Below are positions 42,932 through 53,700 of a stretch of DNA of 64,000 nucleotides, piece after piece (the first letter of the stretch is position 1; the number at the start of each line of letters is the position of its first letter). Both the position numbers and the translations under genes were made by a program. The notes under the pieces were generated by a model, which was not told the origin of the DNA, made no database searches, and worked only from the letters and a program-made list of their open reading frames with translations. This DNA is from Chitinophagaceae bacterium (GTDB taxonomy: Bacteria; Bacteroidota; Bacteroidia; Chitinophagales; Chitinophagaceae): the NCBI GenBank assembly GCA_022843585.1, contig JALHNJ010000002.1, forward strand, positions 310,001-374,000, given 5' to 3'.

Positions 42932-43620
42932 CAGCTTATATCTTTTAGTACATAGCCCATTCCCACTTGTGTATGGATCAACGGCTCGTCAAATCCCTTG
43001 TCAATCTTTTTACGAAGATAATTTACATATACATCTATCACATTAGTTCGTGTATCAAAATCAATATCCCAAACCTGCAATGCAATATCTGCACGGGACA
43101 CTACCCTGTTTTTGTTGCGCAAAAAATATTCCAATAGCTGAAATTCTTTTGCAGTTAATGAAATAGCCTGCCCATTCCTGGTTACTTGCTTACTATCCAG
43201 GTTCATTACCAGGTCACCTGCCTGCAAAAGAGTGCCCGTGGCAACTGTTGTATGAATTCTTTTTAATAAGGCTCTGATGCGAACTAACAGTTCCCGAAAA
43301 TCAAATGGCTTAATTATATAATCGTCTGCACCAGCATCAAACCCTTCAATTTTATCTTCTACTGCATTCATAGCAGTTAACATTACTATTGGCAGAGCTT
43401 CATTTGCAGAACGAATGGCTTTGCAGAGTTCATAACCATTCATCCCCGGAAGATTAATATCCATGATCACTAATTCAAAAGACCGGCTTTTAAATATTTT
43501 CCAGCCGATACTGCCATCGTAAGCCACTTCTGCTTCAAAACCATTTTCGGTAAGTCCCTGCTTTAATGAGTCTGCAATTTTCTTTTCGTCTTCAACAATT
43601 AAAATATGAATGTCCTGCAT
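42931..43620 (-). CDS. OmpR/PhoB-family response regulator
   Basis: A 229-residue regulator with a receiver domain (phosphoacceptor Asp54 in LVIMDINLPGMNG; Lys in IIKPFDFRELL) and a C-terminal winged helix (about 130-227; RTNVIDVYVNYLRKKIDKG). It is the first gene of the pair with the kinase. Downstream targets are not evident in the window; the nearby Usp gene may be one. Confidence 0.94.
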   Translation of the reverse strand: MQDIHILIVEDEKKIADSLKQGLTENGFEAEVAYDGSIGWKIFKSRSFELVIMDINLPGMNGYELCKAIRSANEALPIVMLTAMNAVEDKIEGFDAGADDYIIKPFDFRELLVRIRALLKRIHTTVATGTLLQAGDLVMNLDSKQVTRNGQAISLTAKEFQLLEYFLRNKNRVVSRADIALQVWDIDFDTRTNVIDVYVNYLRKKIDKGFDEPLIHTQVGMGYVLKDIS

Positions 43621-43656
43621 CTGGTAAATTTAAATAGATAAATGCAATAGTAAAGG

Positions 43657-45210
43657 CTATATCCTGAGTAATTTATCACCGTCCTTACATTGAATTTGAT
43701 ACAAATCCGTCCGACGATCTGTCCATGTTTGTACGCTGCCAAACTCACGGTTTCTTTTCAGCAAATTCATATCCAGCTCCTGCACAATTGCCGTTTCTAC
43801 ATTGGCGGGTGCTTCTGCAGCTAATCCTTCCCTGTGAAATTCGATATCGCTTGGTGTAAGAATAGCCGACTGTGCATAATGAATATCGAGGTTTTCTACT
43901 TTTGGCAAATTTCCTACAGCTCCAGTTATTACAACATATACCTGATTTTCTATTGCTCTTGCCTGTGCACAATAGCGAACCCGTAAATAGGATCTTCGAA
44001 CATCTGTATTAAAGGGAACAAAAATAATGTTGGCGCCTTTGCTGGCAGCGACCCTGCTTAACTCAGGAAACTCAATATCATAACATATTTGAATAGCTAC
44101 TTTACCGCAATCTGTATTAAATACTTTCATTTCACTACCGGCCTTTACTCCCCACCATTTTTTTTCATGTGGTGTAATATGAATCTTATATTGTTTTGCG
44201 TAAGTACCATCTCTTTTGAAGAGGTAAGAAACATTATACAAATCACCTTCCTCTACAACAAAATGTGAGCCCCCAATAATATTAACGTTGTAGCGAATAG
44301 CTAATCTTGTAAACATATCAATATATTGTGTGGTGAATTGATCCAGTTCTCTTACGGCATCTGCAGGTTTTTTGTGTGGTAAAAAAGTAAGCAGCTGCAT
44401 CGTAAGCATTTCAGGAAATACAATAAAATCTGACCGGTAATCAGAAGCAACATCTACAAAATATTCACAGTTATCTGCAAATTCCTGGAAATTGTTAATC
44501 ATCCGCATTTCATATTGGATACAACTTATTCTTACATACGGGTCTTGCTTTTCTCTTTTTTGTTTTTTATCTACATACAATAAATTAGTCCATTCCATAA
44601 AAGTGCCATAGCCACATGATTCTTTATCGTTGGGCAAATAATCAGGCAATAATCTTTTTAATACAAACCCGTTGGATAAATGAGCAGTAAGTACTTCATC
44701 ATATATTTTCTTATCTACTACTTGCTGTACATATTCATGCACACTCATTTTTTTTGCGTGCCGGTGAAAACTGGGAATTCGTCCACCAATTAAAATATTT
44801 TTCAAATTTAATTCTCTTACTAAATTTTTCCGGGCTTCATACAGGCGGCGAGCTAATTTCATTAATCGAAAATCCGGGTGTACCATTATTTCCATTCCAT
44901 ACAATGTATCGCCTTCCACATCATGATTGGTAATAAAACCCCGGTTGGTTAATTCATTCCAGCTGGCCGAATCGGAATACTCTCCTTTGGTAATAATTAA
45001 ACTGCAACAGGAAGCTACTAGTTTATCATTATACTCAATACAAAATTGTCCTTCAGGAAAAATGGAAAGTATACTATCGAATTGCTCTTTACTCCACGGC
45101 TTCATTCCAGGAAAACAATCCAATTGAAGATTGCATATTGCTTCATAATCTTCTGCTACTATATTTCTGCTCTTTATTTTTTTTTGCTTTGCTTTTGCTA
45201 CAACTGCCAT
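43657..45210 (-). CDS. GNAT acetyltransferase fused to nitrilase-type amidohydrolase
   Basis: A 517-residue two-domain protein. N-terminal GNAT domain, about 15-205 (the acetyl-CoA-binding segment is around GMEIMVHPDFRLMKLARRLYE). C-terminal carbon-nitrogen hydrolase domain, about 225-505, with the triad Glu267 (VFPEM), Lys342 (QYKIHITP) and Cys376 (IQICYDIEFPE) intact. Such fusions occur across Bacteroidota and other phyla; the amide substrate is unknown. The linked activities suggest acylation and deamidation of one metabolite, which is inference. No signal peptide. Confidence 0.9.
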   Translation of the reverse strand: MAVVAKAKQKKIKSRNIVAEDYEAICNLQLDCFPGMKPWSKEQFDSILSIFPEGQFCIEYNDKLVASCCSLIITKGEYSDSASWNELTNRGFITNHDVEGDTLYGMEIMVHPDFRLMKLARRLYEARKNLVRELNLKNILIGGRIPSFHRHAKKMSVHEYVQQVVDKKIYDEVLTAHLSNGFVLKRLLPDYLPNDKESCGYGTFMEWTNLLYVDKKQKREKQDPYVRISCIQYEMRMINNFQEFADNCEYFVDVASDYRSDFIVFPEMLTMQLLTFLPHKKPADAVRELDQFTTQYIDMFTRLAIRYNVNIIGGSHFVVEEGDLYNVSYLFKRDGTYAKQYKIHITPHEKKWWGVKAGSEMKVFNTDCGKVAIQICYDIEFPELSRVAASKGANIIFVPFNTDVRRSYLRVRYCAQARAIENQVYVVITGAVGNLPKVENLDIHYAQSAILTPSDIEFHREGLAAEAPANVETAIVQELDMNLLKRNREFGSVQTWTDRRTDLYQIQCKDGDKLLRI

Positions 45211-45345
45211 AATTTACTTTTATGCTAATCAACGAAGTAACGTACTGCCAATTGGAGGAGCATTAAGGCGGTATTAGAAGCGAATTAGTCTTTTTAATAC
45301 TGCTAGTAAGTCTTTTGACTAGTTACTGGTTCTTATTCCTGACCT

Positions 45346-45353
45346 TATCTTTG
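45346..45353 (+). promoter_or_regulatory. -7 box of trmD, near-leaderless
   Basis: TATCTTTG ends 4 nt before the trmD ATG at 45358. Confidence 0.65.
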
Positions 45354-45357
45354 CAAC

Positions 45358-46035
45358 ATGCACATTGATATTCTTACTGTATTACCAGAACTGCTCGAAA
45401 GCCCATTTGCACATAGCATTATGAAAAGGGCACAGGAGAAAGGATTATTGACCGTAAAAGTTCACCAGCTGCGTAAATGGGCCATCAACGAATATGGGAT
45501 GGTGGATGATTACCAGTTCGGCGGTGGCGCTGGTATGTTGATGATGTGTGAGCCGCTAGCGAAAGCAATAGAAGAGTTATCAAAAGACAGAAAGTTTGAC
45601 GAAATAATTTTTCTAACTCCCGATGGTGAATTATTTAACCAAAAAGCGGCAAACAGTTTATCGCTAAAAGAAAATCTTCTATTGATTTGTGGTCACTACA
45701 AAGGCATTGATGAAAGAATAAGGGAACATTTTGTAACAAAAGAAATTTCAATTGGCGATTATGTATTAAGTGGTGGCGAATTACCCGCCGCTATTTTGGT
45801 GGATGCAATCGGTCGCCTATTGCCCGGAGTATTAAATGATGAAACATCAGCTCTTACCGATTCATTCCAGGATAATTTATTAGCACCTCCTGTGTATACC
45901 CGGCCTGTAGAATTCCGTGGCTGGAGAGTGCCCGATATATTAATGAGTGGCGATCATAAAAAAATTGAAGAATGGCGACACGAGCAATCCATTTTACGGA
46001 CAAAAGAAAGAAGACCGGGATTATTGGATGAGTAA
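45358..46035 (+). CDS. trmD: tRNA (guanine37-N1)-methyltransferase
   Basis: A 225-residue SPOUT methyltransferase that makes m1G37 and prevents frameshifting. The N-terminal [13 protein letters not shown] segment, the SAM-binding trefoil knot [14 protein letters not shown] (about 112-125) and [29 protein letters not shown], and the C-terminal tRNA-binding domain are complete. It stands alone with its own promoter rather than in the rpsP-rimM-trmD-rplS operon; rpsP and rimM are 10 kb away. Confidence 0.96.
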   Translation: MHIDILTVLPELLESPFAHSIMKRAQEKGLLTVKVHQLRKWAINEYGMVDDYQFGGGAGMLMMCEPLAKAIEELSKDRKFDEIIFLTPDGELFNQKAANSLSLKENLLLICGHYKGIDERIREHFVTKEISIGDYVLSGGELPAAILVDAIGRLLPGVLNDETSALTDSFQDNLLAPPVYTRPVEFRGWRVPDILMSGDHKKIEEWRHEQSILRTKERRPGLLDE

Positions 46036-46270
46036 TTATACCAGAGATATTGTAGTCTATAGCCGTCCATCAGCGAAAACGTTTACAAGAACACAAATTA
46101 TGTGTAACATATATTGATTTACAGACGTTTATCGTTAAACCATGACAACAATCAGGTACAAATTAGCCGGAATGCCTTAATTTTACGCCGCCAAGACCAC
46201 CTATATTTCTGGTACAGACTATAGTTTTCAGCGGCGATTTACCTGGTATAGAACAATTTAAGCGAATTAC

Positions 46271-47320
46271 ATGAAGGCACTGACAACTCTTACTGATCCT
46301 GTATATAAGGAACCCGAAAGTTTTAGCTGGTACGAACGTTTTTGGTTGAAATACATAAATGATAAACGGGATCTTCCGTTCATACATCTGCTTACGGCTA
46401 TCCATCTGCTTGTAATTCCGGTGGCAATAATATTATATACTCCTTTATTACAGGGTGGGTATTGGTGGCTTTTATACATCCCCTATTTCTATGTTTCGCA
46501 AATGTATTTCAAAGGACGATTTGGATTGATGTTACATTGTATCAGTCACCGCAAATTGTTTAAAAAAGAATATACCTGGCTTTATCATTATACTATCTGG
46601 TTTGTGTGTCCATTCTTCGGTCATACTCCCGAAACATATTTTGTACACCATATGGCCATGCACCATGTAGAAAACAACCAGGAAGATGATGCAAGTAGTA
46701 CCATGAAGTACAGAAGAGACAGCCTTCCGGACTTTTTGAAATATGTAGGACGATTTTTGGTGATGGGCTTTGTAGATACTTTTATGTACCTCTTCAACCG
46801 CAAGAGAAAGAAGTTGTATATGCGCCTTACTTACGGAGAATTAACTTTTTATGCGTTTTGCGTAGCGATGTGTTTCGTAAATCTGCAAGCTACACTCTGG
46901 ATATTCATCATTCCGTTTGTATTTGCACGGATAGTGATGATGCTGGGCAACTGGGCGCAACATTCTTTTATTGATAAGAATAATACCGAAGATAATTTTA
47001 CCAGTGCTATTAATTGCATTAACACTCCTTACAACAAAATGTGCTGGAACGATGGCTACCATACGGTACATCATCTTCGTCCGGGCATGCATTATACAGA
47101 AATACCAGGTGAATTTTTAAAAATGAAAAGTGAATTTGCTGAAAAGAAATCATTAATATTCGACGGTATTCATTACCTCCATATTTTTATTTGGTTAATG
47201 ACGAAGAACTATAATAAACTAGCCGACAACCTGGTGAATATTGACAATACTTTTTCAAGCAAGGAAGAAGCAATTGCTTTGATGAAGGAACGGGTTAAAA
47301 AAATAGACACTGCTGCATAA
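46271..47320 (+). CDS. Membrane fatty-acid desaturase/hydroxylase
   Basis: A 349-residue membrane di-iron enzyme. Histidine clusters that bind the iron pair are present: His89/His93 (HCISH), His126-127 and His131-132 (HHMAMHH), and His264, His267-268 (HTVHH); His231 (AQHS) may be an extra ligand. Hydrophobic segments at about 42-78, 105-118 and 190-225 anchor it in the inner membrane. It probably introduces a double bond or hydroxyl into an acyl chain; regiospecificity and carrier are unknown. The 235-bp gap upstream shows no clear promoter box. Confidence 0.87.
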   Translation: MKALTTLTDPVYKEPESFSWYERFWLKYINDKRDLPFIHLLTAIHLLVIPVAIILYTPLLQGGYWWLLYIPYFYVSQMYFKGRFGLMLHCISHRKLFKKEYTWLYHYTIWFVCPFFGHTPETYFVHHMAMHHVENNQEDDASSTMKYRRDSLPDFLKYVGRFLVMGFVDTFMYLFNRKRKKLYMRLTYGELTFYAFCVAMCFVNLQATLWIFIIPFVFARIVMMLGNWAQHSFIDKNNTEDNFTSAINCINTPYNKMCWNDGYHTVHHLRPGMHYTEIPGEFLKMKSEFAEKKSLIFDGIHYLHIFIWLMTKNYNKLADNLVNIDNTFSSKEEAIALMKERVKKIDTAA

Positions 47321-47352
47321 AAGAAAAGGGCTTCAATCGAAGCCCTTTTCTT
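47321..47352. terminator. Bidirectional terminator after the desaturase
   Basis: AAGAAAAGGGCTTC (47321-47334) pairs perfectly with GAAGCCCTTTTCTT (47339-47352) around AATC. It lies between convergent genes, with A- and T-rich flanks for both directions. Confidence 0.92.
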
Positions 47353-47363
47353 TTAAACTATGT

Positions 47364-50300
47364 TTACTCTTTCTTCACTCCTATCACTGGTAATGTCTTT
47401 TCATGAATTAGTTGATTTAACTTTCCTACATCATCTGTCATTATTTTCTTTAGCCTGATAAGTTGTACGTCAATTAAACCAGCGAGTTCCGCATATGCTT
47501 CTTTGGCTTGTTTAGATGGAGCCGATTGGCCAGCAGAAGCTGCACCATACAATCCTGCTAATTTATCATCTAACCTTATCGGAAAGTTCAGTACATCCTG
47601 TCCGCTTTTTGCTTTGGTTTGGTGTAATGCTTCTTCTACGGCTGTCATTTGTTTATTGATCGTATCAATCTGTGTCTTTATTTCTTTTGGCATGTCTTTT
47701 CCGGCTCTTCCACTAAAATCACTCATCTGTTGGCGCACTTCCCTGATACTTTTAATCCCTTTCATAACTTCAGAAAATTTATCCCGCACAGCAATTAAAA
47801 AATCAAATTGCTGCTGGTGTTCGGCAGTGGTGATCTTATAATTTGGATCAGCCAATATTGTAAATGGCACTTCAGCAGAATCTTTACCCACTTTTAGTTT
47901 AGCAAAATATTCTCCGGGTGCAACTTTCGGTCCACCTACAAAACCATTCCATAAAATAAGACCGTCAACTCTTTCTGCCACAGGATAATTCATATCCCAT
48001 ACAAACTGGTTCATTCCTTTATTTACATCTATCTTATTATCTTTTGAAGTAGTAGAAAATGTTTTGATCGTTTTTTTGTTCTTATCCATCACTTCTATAA
48101 CCACTTTCGCAGAATCTGTTGCCTCTTTTAAAAAGTAATTGATGACCGTACCATTGGGTGGATTAGCTCCGGCGTTGCGTACTGCTCCACCGCCGCCACC
48201 AAATCTTCTTCCCCCACCTTGCATACGATAAGCAGGGTTAACATCAAATACATGAAGATTCTTATCAACAATTGCTCCGCTTAGCTGCTGCACTACAGTT
48301 AAGTCGTCCAGAATATAAATACTGCGGCCTTGTGTACCAATGATCAGATCATTGTTTTTAATAGTGAGGTCTGTAATAGGCACTATTGGTAAATTTAACT
48401 GAAAGCTTTTCCAGTTGCTACCACCATCATACGAAATGTACATTCCATATTCTGTACCTGCATATAATAGATCTGCTCTTTTTCTATCGGCTCTTACTGC
48501 CCTTGTAAAATGCAATGATGGAATTCCGTTGGTGATCTTCTTCCATGTTTTACCATAGTCTTCTGTTTTGTAAATGTAGGGAGCAAAATCATCCAGCTTA
48601 TATCTTGTACCGGCAAAATAAGCTGTCCCTTTTTTAAAAGGATCTGGCTCTACACAATTCCACATTATTTGGGGCGGACAATCCTTTGGTGTTACATTCT
48701 CCCAATTTTTGCCGCCGTCTTTACTTACATGTATCAAACCATCATCACTACCAGCCCAAAGCAAATCTTTCTCTACCCATGATTCGGTAGTGGTAAAAAT
48801 GGTACAATAATATTCAACACTTGTATTGTCTTTAGTGATCGGCCCACCACTTGATGCTTGCTTGGTTCTATCATTTGTAGTAAGATCGGGACTAATTTTT
48901 TCCCAACTCTTTCCTTCATCTTCTGTTACGAATAAATGATTTCCGGCAGCATACAATCGTTTAGGATTATGTGGTGAAAAGAATATCGGATAATTCCATT
49001 GAAAACGATACTTAGCCGCTTCTGCACCTGCACCCATATTATCAACCGGCCATACATTTATTAAACGACTTTCTCCTGTTCTATGATCCAGTCGTTGCAA
49101 CATACCCATATAATTTCCTCCATAAGTAATGTCTGGATTGTTGGGGTCTGCCACTACATAACCACTTTCACTTCCCGCTGCTACTTCCATATCTGTAGCG
49201 GTTATTGCAGCACCATATGTACGGCTTCGAATACGAAATGCTGTATTGTCCTGTTGGCCTGATAATATTCTATACGGGAAAGCATTATCTGTACTTACTC
49301 TATATACCTGTGCTGTAGGCTGATTTAAATAGGTGCTCCAGTTTGTGCCTGCATCAAACGAAACTTGTGCACCACCATCATCTGCTACAACCATTCTATT
49401 GCCATCTTCGGGATCGATCCACAAATCATGATGATCACCATGTGGTGTATTTATACTGCGAAATGTTCTTCCTCCATCAGTACTCACCATAAAGTTTACA
49501 TTGGGGCAGTACACTTTATTTTCATTTTGAGGGTCTACATATACTTTGGTATAATACCATGCCCGCTGACGGATATTATTATCACTACTCATTAAGGTCC
49601 ATGTTTCTCCTGCATCCGGACTCATATACAAGCCGCCGTCTTTATTTTCTACAATACAAAATATTTTATCTGTATTGGATGGTGCTACTGCAACACCAAC
49701 AATTCCCCAGGTGCCTTTAGGCAACCCCTTTTTGGTGGAGATATTTGTCCATGTTTCCCCACCGTCAGTGCTTTTGTACATGCCACTTCCATCTCCACCA
49801 CTTTCTAAACTATGTGGTGTTCTTATTACTCTCCACATACCAGCATAAAAAACATTGGGATTGCCGGGTTCCATCACTAAATCACTACAACCTGTTTGAT
49901 TGTTGATGTATAAAGTTTTCTTCCATGTTTTTCCACCATCGGTTGTTTTAAATACACCTCTTTCTTCATTAGGTCCAAATAAGTGGCCTACTACTGCTAC
50001 CCATGCTATATCAGGATTTTTTGGATGCACTATCACACGGATAATATGGCGCCCATCTTTCAAACCAATATTCTTCCAGCTCTTTCCGCCATCATCGCTT
50101 CTCCACATACCACCCAATCCTTCACTTACATTTCCCCGCATGGTATTTTCACCTTCCCCAACATATATTACTGTTTCATCGCCTGGAGCAACAGCTACTG
50201 CACCAATGGAGCTGCCGAAAAATTTATCAGAGATATTCATCCAGTTGTTACCAGCATCGGTAGTTTTCCAAACCCCACCGCCGGTGGCACCAAAATAAAA

Positions 50301-50504
50301 TGTGTTTTTATTTTTATAACTACCGGCAACCGCAGCACTGCGGCCACCCCGAAAAGGACCAATCAAACGATATTTCTGGCTTTTTAATAATTCATCTTCT
50401 TTCGTTGCAGAAGTAGTAACAGGAGTTGTTACAGGTTTTGTTTTTTGTGCAAAAATGTTTGTTGCAAGACCTGTTGTAATTAACAGTAAAATTAATTTTT
50501 TCAT
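47364..50504 (-). CDS. Large secreted BNR/sortilin-like beta-propeller protein
   Basis: A 1046-residue exported protein (signal peptide ends IFAQ, about 19). Many BNR/Asp-box-type repeats form the propeller: GGGVWKTTDAGNNW, GMYKSTDGGETW, GGLYMSPDAGETW, KDGGKNW and others from about residue 55 to 760. A C-terminal part (about 800-1046) has a beta domain and helices. Such proteins are annotated as VPS10/sortilin- or glycosyl-hydrolase-like; no catalytic site can be assigned. It is a tandem paralogue of the next gene, 199 bp upstream. Confidence 0.85.
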   Translation of the reverse strand: MKKLILLLITTGLATNIFAQKTKPVTTPVTTSATKEDELLKSQKYRLIGPFRGGRSAAVAGSYKNKNTFYFGATGGGVWKTTDAGNNWMNISDKFFGSSIGAVAVAPGDETVIYVGEGENTMRGNVSEGLGGMWRSDDGGKSWKNIGLKDGRHIIRVIVHPKNPDIAWVAVVGHLFGPNEERGVFKTTDGGKTWKKTLYINNQTGCSDLVMEPGNPNVFYAGMWRVIRTPHSLESGGDGSGMYKSTDGGETWTNISTKKGLPKGTWGIVGVAVAPSNTDKIFCIVENKDGGLYMSPDAGETWTLMSSDNNIRQRAWYYTKVYVDPQNENKVYCPNVNFMVSTDGGRTFRSINTPHGDHHDLWIDPEDGNRMVVADDGGAQVSFDAGTNWSTYLNQPTAQVYRVSTDNAFPYRILSGQQDNTAFRIRSRTYGAAITATDMEVAAGSESGYVVADPNNPDITYGGNYMGMLQRLDHRTGESRLINVWPVDNMGAGAEAAKYRFQWNYPIFFSPHNPKRLYAAGNHLFVTEDEGKSWEKISPDLTTNDRTKQASSGGPITKDNTSVEYYCTIFTTTESWVEKDLLWAGSDDGLIHVSKDGGKNWENVTPKDCPPQIMWNCVEPDPFKKGTAYFAGTRYKLDDFAPYIYKTEDYGKTWKKITNGIPSLHFTRAVRADRKRADLLYAGTEYGMYISYDGGSNWKSFQLNLPIVPITDLTIKNNDLIIGTQGRSIYILDDLTVVQQLSGAIVDKNLHVFDVNPAYRMQGGGRRFGGGGGAVRNAGANPPNGTVINYFLKEATDSAKVVIEVMDKNKKTIKTFSTTSKDNKIDVNKGMNQFVWDMNYPVAERVDGLILWNGFVGGPKVAPGEYFAKLKVGKDSAEVPFTILADPNYKITTAEHQQQFDFLIAVRDKFSEVMKGIKSIREVRQQMSDFSGRAGKDMPKEIKTQIDTINKQMTAVEEALHQTKAKSGQDVLNFPIRLDDKLAGLYGAASAGQSAPSKQAKEAYAELAGLIDVQLIRLKKIMTDDVGKLNQLIHEKTLPVIGVKKE

Positions 50505-50645
50505 GTGTCATTTTTGTTTTAGCTATTTGCCACATGTAATTCGTCATAAAAAAAATTCATTACTGTAAGAATTTAATGAATACTTTTTTTATTCCTCATT
50601 TCATACAATAGCAATTAGGATGATGAATATACGAATTGTAAGCCG

Positions 50646-50682
50646 CAAAAAACAATAGCTACCCCTTAAAGGATAGCTATTG
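50646..50682 (-). terminator. Terminator of the second BNR gene
   Basis: CAATAGCTACCC (50653-50664) and GGATAGCTATTG (50671-50682) form a stem with one mismatch. On the minus strand the hairpin is followed by TTTTTT (complement of the A-run at 50647-50652). Confidence 0.85.
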
Positions 50683-50703
50683 CATACATATATTTTTTTA
50701 CTA

Positions 50704-53700
50704 TTAGAAGCCTTTTTTTTCTCCCGTAGGTATCAGCCCTTCTTTCTTTAATCCGTCAATTACTTGTTTATCATACTTTTTCAATATCTGCTGATTGGTT
50801 TGTTCTTTCTTTTTAAGTTCCGCCTGCAACACAGGAACTCTTTGCACCTGCATATTAGATGGGGCGGCTTCCTGTCCACTTACGCCACTGTACAATTCTG
50901 TTATCTCCTCCCGTAACTTTTTTTCATCGGCAAAAATTGATTTTTGCTTGGTAGCCAAACATTCAGCTCTTAATTTTTCCAACTCATCATTATATGCCAC
51001 CATTGTTCTTTTCAAGGTGGAGTCCTTTACTTTGCTAAGATTGTCCTTTATCAATTTTTGTTTTGCATTAATGGTATCTACAACATCCGCTAATTGTTCA
51101 TGCATTTTATACACTTCCATCGCTGTTTTATGTTGCAGCTTTCTGTCTTCCAACGTAAAATTTTTATCCGTTGCATCATGTACCAGTTTCACTTTTGATG
51201 TATAAGTTGAATCCCCAACTTTCAATTGAATGATGTAATCACCAGGCAAAACCATAGGTGCAAGGAAAGCACCAAAATCAATTTTAGTTCCCCCAGAGGC
51301 AACTTTGGGCGGCTTCATACTCAAATTCCATTGCACCATATTAACACCTTTACGTTTGCTACCCGGTATTGATTGAATTAATTTTCCAGCTGTATCGTAT
51401 ACATCCACCTTTACATCGCCGCTGCTAACTCTATCCTTCAAATAATATTTTATTGGCGGAATTGATGGCGGATTAGGTGCTACCCATCCACCAGTGCTTG
51501 GAAATCCACTGTTGCCAAATTGGCCCATGGTTAATGTGATAGGTGCTGTAGGAAACAACACCACTTCTTTTTCTGCGGTTTCCTTTGTCATACTTCTGAT
51601 AGGAGAAATATCGTCAACGATTAAAATTCCACGGCCATGTGTTGCCACAATTAAATCATGTGTGCGGGGATGAATTTGAATATCTCTCGCCAATACATAA
51701 TCCGGAATTTTATTTTTCATCCGGAACCAATTTTTTCCGCCATCTAAAGTGGCAAACAACCCCATTTCTGTTCCAAAGAAAAGTAAGTCTTTGTTTATCG
51801 GGTCTTCCTTTATTTTATGTGCAAAGCCGGTAAACTCGGTGCTATTCATCAATGTCCATGTTTTACCCATATCTGTTGATTTACCAAGATATGGTTTATG
51901 ATCTCCATACATATGATTATCAAAAGTGGCATACACTACTTTCTTATCAAATCTGGATGGTTCAATACTGCTGATCCATGTTTGTGCAGGGATGCCAGCT
52001 TTGGCATAGTTACCAGCAACATTTGTCCATGTTTTACCTCCGTCCAATGTGTATTGCAAATTGCCATCATCGGTTCCCGCCCAAATCATTTTTTCATCTA
52101 ACGGTGATTCAGCAATTGTAAAAATGGTACAGTGATTTTCTGCCGATGTGTTATCTGCACTTAAGCCACCACTATTTTCCTGGTCTTGTTTCTTTTTATC
52201 GTTGGTAGTTAAATCAGGTGAGATGCGGGTCCAGTTTCTTCCCTGGTCGGTGGATTTATAAAGGTATTGACTTCCCATATATAAATTCTTTTTATTGGCA
52301 ACCCCTAATACAATAGGTGTATTCCAGTTCCAACGCAATTTCTCTTCGTTAAGAGCTTGTTGTGGTTTTATATTTACTGCTTTAGTTGCTGTAAGATTAA
52401 TACGGTTAATATTTCCTCCTTGCGATTCTGCATAAGCAATGTTTGGATCGCTGGGATCTGGCTGCACCCAAAAACCATCACCCCCATTAATTGCTTTCCA
52501 CATGCCATTGCTTACACCGCCTGCTGCTGCTGATGGGCCAACCCAGCTCCCATTATCTTGTAATCCACCATAAATATTATACGGTTTCTTATCATCTACG
52601 GCAGCATGATAAAACTGGCCAACCGGTAATGATTGAACAAAACTCCAGGTAGCCCCTTTATCTAAACTGATATACACACCACCATCAGTACCTAAATACA
52701 ATTGATTGGTATTATTGGGATTGATCCATAAAGCATGATGATCGCTATGCACCCATCCACCTTCATTACTGGCATCTGCAAATGAATAACCACCATCGCT
52801 TGAATAAGAAAATGATAATGCAGGGCGATAAACTCTTTTAGGATCTTTTGGATCGATAACTATAGTGGCAAAATAAAACGGTCTTGATACCACATTAAAA
52901 GTGGCACTTTGTTTTTTCCAATTCTCGCCCCCATCAGCAGAAATAAATAAGCCTGTTTCGTTAGATTCAACAATGGCTACTAAATTTTGTGGTGCACTTG
53001 GTGCTACTGCAAATGCAATACGTCCAAATGGTTTTGCAGGTAATCCATTCGTTAATTCTTTCCATGTTTTTCCCCCATCTGTACTCTTCCACATTCCGCT
53101 TCCTTTACCGCCCGAGTTAAATGAATATGGCAATCTTCTGAATTCCCAATTTGATGCATACACCGTGTCGGGATGCATAGGGTCGATAGCTACATCAGCA
53201 CAACCAGTATTTTCATCATGGTATAAAATTTTTTCAAATGTTTTACCAGCGTCAGTTGATTTATACAATCCTCTCTCCTTACTGCTACTCCACAACGGAC
53301 CAGGAACAGCGACATAAATAATATTAGTATTGTTGGGGTTGATTACAATCTTGGCGATATGTTCCGATTTTTCAAGACCAATTTTTGTCCAGTTATCTCC
53401 GCCATCAGTTGATTTATACATTCCATCGCCAATAGAAACAGAGTTGCGCATATTACTCTCCCCTGTTCCTGCAAAAATCACTTTCGGATTTTTTGGATCA
53501 ATAGCGATAGCACCTATGCTCTGGCAATATTTATCAAAAATTGGTTTGAATGATGCACCGGCATTGGTAGTTTTCCAGATACCGCCTCCGGCAGTTCCCA
53601 CATAAATAGTTCTACCATCCTGTGCCACCCCTTCAATAGCAGTGATGCGGCCACTCATAGTGCCGGGGCCAAGCCACCGGGCTTCCATCATTCCAAATGT

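Noticed and set aside
46036-46270. Possible RNA or small gene between trmD and the desaturase
   Set aside because: No reading frame, tRNA fold, terminator or promoter box could be supported in this 235-bp gap; a TAGTCTA half-site near 46055 has no partner.
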